From the NCBI RefSeq assembly GCF_008386575.1, contig NZ_VUOA01000033.1:1-64000 (forward strand): DNA of 64,000 nucleotides, read 5' to 3'. The translations under genes were made by a program, and so were the position numbers. This document shows positions 61,208 to 64,000 of this stretch, one piece after another. Within the stretch, counting starts at the first letter, position 1. Each line of letters begins with the position of its first letter. The DNA comes from Salinarimonas soli. GTDB taxonomy: Bacteria; Pseudomonadota; Alphaproteobacteria; Rhizobiales; Beijerinckiaceae. A model generated the notes under the pieces. That model had not been told where the DNA came from. It was given only the letters and a program-made list of their open reading frames with translations, and did no database searches.

Positions 61208-61789
61208 CTAGATTCCCGTCCGGATGATCTCGCGCTCCGTGACCACCCAGTCCAGGCGGCGGTCGTGGGGTTCGAGCGGGATCTCCGCCATCTCCTGTAC
61301 GCCGAAGGCAAGGCCGATGGCGAGCACGGGATGCACGTCGGAGAGGGCCGCGATGGAGCGGTCGAAATGGCCCTTGCCGTAGCCGAGGCGCCCGCCCCGC
61401 CGGTCGAAGGCGGCGAGCGGCACGAGGAGCGCGGCGGGCGAGCAGGCAGGAGCGTCGGGCAGGGGCTCGCCGACGCCGAAAGCCCCCTTGATGAGGGCGT
61501 CACCCGGGCGCCACAGGCGCCAGCTCAAATCGGGATGGTGGATGCGCGCGAGGGCGACCGGCGTCCCGTGTCCCGCCAGCGCCTCGATGAGGGGGCGGGT
61601 GTCGACCTCGGAGCGGACCGGCCAATAGGCGCCGACGGGCCCGGCCCCCAGGAGGTCGCGGCGGGAGAGCACGCGATCCGCGATTGCCCGCGAGGCGTCG
61701 GCGCGCACATCAGGGGCAAGCGCGTCGCGGCGGGCGAGGGCCTCGCGGCGAAGGGCGCTCTTGGCGGCGGCCGTGGAGGGATCGGTCAT
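61208..61789 (-). CDS. 5-formyltetrahydrofolate cyclo-ligase
   Basis: This is a 193-residue enzyme that converts 5-formyl-THF to 5,10-methenyl-THF with ATP. The ATP/substrate loop RRGGRLGYGKGHFDRSIA is present, and the N-terminal AAAKSALRREALARRDAL is the basic helix. It follows the 6S RNA gene, an arrangement conserved in many proteobacteria, and precedes the ymdB-type gene. Confidence 0.93.
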   Translation of the reverse strand: MTDPSTAAAKSALRREALARRDALAPDVRADASRAIADRVLSRRDLLGAGPVGAYWPVRSEVDTRPLIEALAGHGTPVALARIHHPDLSWRLWRPGDALIKGAFGVGEPLPDAPACSPAALLVPLAAFDRRGGRLGYGKGHFDRSIAALSDVHPVLAIGLAFGVQEMAEIPLEPHDRRLDWVVTEREIIRTGI

Positions 61790-61834
61790 GGGAGGAGACG
61801 AGTGCGGAGCCGCGAAAGGCGTCGGAGTAGCGAT

Positions 61835-61970
61835 CCCGGGAACCTACAACGTAGGTGGGCGCCGTGTGTCCTGGTCCACGGACCAGGTCAGGTACAGCTC
61901 CCGTTGGGATCGATAAGGCCCCGGGGAATATGAACTCCTAACGCACCCCACAGCCCCGCCCACCCAATGT
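61835..61970 (-). ncRNA. ssrS: 6S RNA
   Basis: On the minus strand the sequence contains the alphaproteobacterial 6S hallmarks: AGGAGTTCATATTCCCCGGG, GGCCTTATCGATCC and GGGAGCTGTACC. A closing stem pairs GGGTGGGCG (61957-61965) with CGCCCACCT (61853-61861), and a terminal hairpin follows (ACCTAC and GTAGGT). 6S RNA binds RNA polymerase holoenzyme and mimics an open promoter. It is directly upstream of the 5-formyl-THF cyclo-ligase gene, as in many proteobacteria. Exact ends are approximate. Confidence 0.85.
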
Positions 61971-62115
61971 AGGAGGCGCGGCGCGATTCCGGAAGAGGGC
62001 GCGCGGGCGAAATCCCGCTCCCGCAGAATCCCGCGAATAGGCCCGAATTTCGTGGATCGTTTAAACGTCAAATTGAGACGATCCCCCTATGGACAGGTTC
62101 ATGGAGGCACGTTTC

Positions 62116-63306
62116 ATGCTCATGTCCCGGTTCGCAGGCGCTCGCGACGGCAGCGTCGCGGTCATCTTCGCGCTCGCCATGCTCCCGCTCCTCGCGATGG
62201 TGGGATCGGCGGTGGACTACAGCCGCGCCTCCCGCGAGCGCGCCCTCATGCAATCCGCCCTCGACATGGCGCTCCTCGCCGGCGCGGGCTCCAGCGACCA
62301 GGTGGGGACCGCTACCAAGGCCTATGCGAGCGAGCGGAGCGGCGACAAGGCTCGCTTCTGGGTGGATGACGGTGGGGTGCTGCGGGGCACGGCCGACGCC
62401 ACCGTCAAGACCGCGGTCATGCAGGCCGTCGGCATCGCGACGATGCCCGTCTCGGTCAGGGGCGGCGCGAGCGTCGGGGCGGGGCGCCTGGGCAATGTCT
62501 GCCTGCTCGTTCTCGTGCCCACCGGCACGGGCCTGACGATGAACTCGTCCTCCACGATCGACATGCCCAATTGCGAGGTCCACGTGCGGTCGACCGCGAG
62601 CCAGGGAGCCGTGATCGTGAACTCGAGCTCGTCCCTCGTCACGAGCCGCCTGTGCGTCGCCGGGCAGATCACCCTCAACAGCTCGCCCTCGCGCCAGAGC
62701 TACAAGCCGGGCTGCCAGCCCGTGAGCGATCCCTTCGCGGGCAAGCTGCCTGTTCTTCCCGCCGCGGCCACCTGCACCCACACGGACCTCGCCCTCAACG
62801 GGGGCTCGAACCCGACCATCCCCGCCAACAGCGTCATCTGCGGCAACCTGAACTTCAACGGCTCGGGCACCGTCACCTTCGCGCCGGGCCTCCACCGGAT
62901 CCGCGGCACGGTGAACATCAACAGCAGCATCGACGTCGTGGCGAACGGCGTGACGTTCTACCTGGAGACGTCGAGCAGCCTGCTGCAGATGAACTCCTCG
63001 ACCAAGATGGCGCTGACGCCGCCGACCTCGGGCACCTATGCCGGGATCGCGATGTTCGAGCCGCCGGGGATCGCCACGGCCTCGAACCTCAACCTGAACT
63101 CCGCCTCGGACATGCAGACGAACGGCCTCTACTACCTGCCGAGCCGCAACGTGACCCTGAACTCGTCGTCGAGCGTCCAGGCCCGCCGGCTCACCATGGT
63201 GGCGCGCACGGCCATCGTGAACTCCTCGTCCACCTGGAAGGTCGACCTCGCCGACGATCCCACCCGCCGCATCAGCGTGGGCGGCGCGATGGCCCTGGTG
63301 GAGTGA
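62116..63306 (+). CDS. TadG-like protein with Asn-Ser-Ser repeats
   Basis: This is a 396-residue protein. The N-terminal part (FAGARDGSVAVIFALAMLPLL, then VGSAVDYSRASRERALMQSAL) is the TadE/TadG pilus-assembly domain with one membrane helix. From about residue 142 to 370 a motif of the form x-N-S-S-S recurs about ten times, 10-40 residues apart, within alternating hydrophobic stretches. This suggests a beta-solenoid. I chose the ATG at 62116, with GGAGG eight bases upstream; starts at 62089 and 62101 are possible. No tad locus is nearby. Confidence 0.82.
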   Translation: MLMSRFAGARDGSVAVIFALAMLPLLAMVGSAVDYSRASRERALMQSALDMALLAGAGSSDQVGTATKAYASERSGDKARFWVDDGGVLRGTADATVKTAVMQAVGIATMPVSVRGGASVGAGRLGNVCLLVLVPTGTGLTMNSSSTIDMPNCEVHVRSTASQGAVIVNSSSSLVTSRLCVAGQITLNSSPSRQSYKPGCQPVSDPFAGKLPVLPAAATCTHTDLALNGGSNPTIPANSVICGNLNFNGSGTVTFAPGLHRIRGTVNINSSIDVVANGVTFYLETSSSLLQMNSSTKMALTPPTSGTYAGIAMFEPPGIATASNLNLNSASDMQTNGLYYLPSRNVTLNSSSSVQARRLTMVARTAIVNSSSTWKVDLADDPTRRISVGGAMALVE

Positions 63307-63361
63307 TCGACGCCGGCCCGATCGCCATTGACGCGAGCGCGCGCCCCGCTAGCCTCGCGCC

Positions 63362-64000
63362 ATGATCTCGAACCATGCCTTCGGCGAGCGCGTCATGCGC
63401 CTCGTCGACGATCTTGCCCGCCACACGGACGGCCCCGGCCTCACGCGGCTCTACCTCTCCCCCGCCCACCGGGCGACGGCGGAGGTCGTGCGGGGCCTGA
63501 TGGAGGGCGCCGGCCTGCGGGCCCATATCGACGCGGTGGGCAACGTGGTGGGCCGCCATGGCCCGGAGACCGGGCCCGTCCTCCTCATCGGCTCGCATAT
63601 CGACAGCGTCGTGGACGCGGGCCGCTTCGACGGGCCGCTCGGGGTTGTGGCGGGGCTCGTGGCCCTGGAGGCGCTGGCGCGCGAAGGCGCCGACCTGCCC
63701 TTCGCCGTGGAGCTCCTCGCCTTCGGCGACGAGGAGAACGTGCGCTTTCCCACCAATCTCTCCACCTCATACGCGGTGGCGGGCCGCTACGATCCCGCCT
63801 GGCTCGAGGGCCGCGACGCGGACGGCGTGTCGGTTCGCGATGCGCTCCAGGCGTTCGGGGCGGATCCCGCGGGCGTCGCGGGGCTCGGGCGCGATCCCCG
63901 GGACGTGGTGGGCTATCTCGAGGTGCATATCGAGCAGGGGCCGGTGCTGGAGGCAGAGAACCGCCCCGTGGGCGTGGTCTCCGGCATCGTGGGGATCACG
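63362..64000 (+). CDS. M20 family Zn amidohydrolase (allantoate/N-carbamoyl amino acid type), partial
   Basis: This is the first 213 residues of an M20 enzyme cut by the window end. Metal ligands visible: His and Asp in LIGSHIDSVVDAGRFDGPLG, Glu pair in FGDEENVRFP, and His in VHIEQGPVLE. These fit the allantoate amidohydrolase/beta-ureidopropionase/N-carbamoyl-L-amino-acid hydrolase group of M20C. The substrate cannot be fixed without the rest of the gene. It starts 55 bases after the TadG-like gene, with no evident functional link. Confidence 0.9.
   Translation, partial: MISNHAFGERVMRLVDDLARHTDGPGLTRLYLSPAHRATAEVVRGLMEGAGLRAHIDAVGNVVGRHGPETGPVLLIGSHIDSVVDAGRFDGPLGVVAGLVALEALAREGADLPFAVELLAFGDEENVRFPTNLSTSYAVAGRYDPAWLEGRDADGVSVRDALQAFGADPAGVAGLGRDPRDVVGYLEVHIEQGPVLEAENRPVGVVSGIVGIT

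Overview
The window is one continuous, very GC-rich bacterial chromosome segment with about 60 supported protein genes, one 6S RNA gene and many intergenic repeat elements. It contains no tRNA, rRNA, CRISPR array, prophage or transposase gene that I can see. The gene content points to an alphaproteobacterium of the order Hyphomicrobiales (Rhizobiales), near the Methylobacteriaceae, Salinarimonadaceae or Beijerinckiaceae. The evidence is ChpT, a heme-PAS FixL with FixJ and an FNR/FixK-type regulator, 6S RNA upstream of 5-formyltetrahydrofolate cyclo-ligase, and a yebC-ruvC-ruvA neighbourhood. The genus assignment is inference.

Layout, left part. Positions 1-5.5 kb carry ordinary single genes: DUF3616, a lipoprotein MsrA, DoxX, a VOC enzyme, an ABC membrane domain without ATPase, and YraN. 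From 5.7 to 11.3 kb runs a plus-strand carbohydrate cluster: inositol-3-phosphate synthase, histidine phosphatase, CgeB-type glycosyltransferase, nucleotidyltransferase, SAM methyltransferase and a glycosidase whose TIM-barrel motifs appear in circularly permuted order. It looks like a pathway for an unknown, possibly inositol-containing, methylated glycoside. Positions 11.3-13.8 kb hold an OhrR-type regulator, two small secreted proteins and an AbrB-family membrane protein. Positions 14.2-17.8 kb form an oxygen-response module on the minus strand: fixL, fixJ, a single-domain receiver resembling FixT, and an FNR/FixK regulator. A perfect FNR/FixK box (15676-15689) lies in front of the receiver gene, which suggests a negative feedback loop.

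Layout, middle. Positions 18-23 kb hold an aminotransferase, a D,D-carboxypeptidase with a long Ala/Lys/Pro tail, an EamA transporter and CysQ. Positions 23.1-29.7 kb are a tightly packed signalling operon (chpT, hybrid cheA-REC, cheW, cheY, cheB, cheR) with no receptor, flagellar or pilus gene beside it. Then follow an orphan PotF-type binding protein, a large MscS channel, a GH2 glycosidase, a thiolase, an MFS transporter, an M14 peptidase, a low-complexity lipoprotein, AzlCD, and an Lrp regulator divergent from arginase-ornithine aminotransferase (44-46.6 kb).

Layout, right part. There is a TAXI-TRAP transporter pair (47-50.2 kb), an orphan Bug-type binding protein, UspA, Nudix and cupin proteins, then the Holliday-junction genes. 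ruvB (54.6 kb) is separated from ruvA-ruvC (57.3-58.5 kb) by a Uma2 gene and a TauE exporter. A RES/Xre toxin-antitoxin pair with a perfect 7-7-7 operator dyad sits between ruvC and yebC. Next come ymdB, 5-formyl-THF cyclo-ligase, 6S RNA, a TadG-like protein with Asn-Ser-Ser repeats, and the start of an M20 amidase cut by the window end.

Intergenic space is dominated by several families of palindromic or TIR-bearing elements, some nested inside each other. They account for most gaps over 150 bases.
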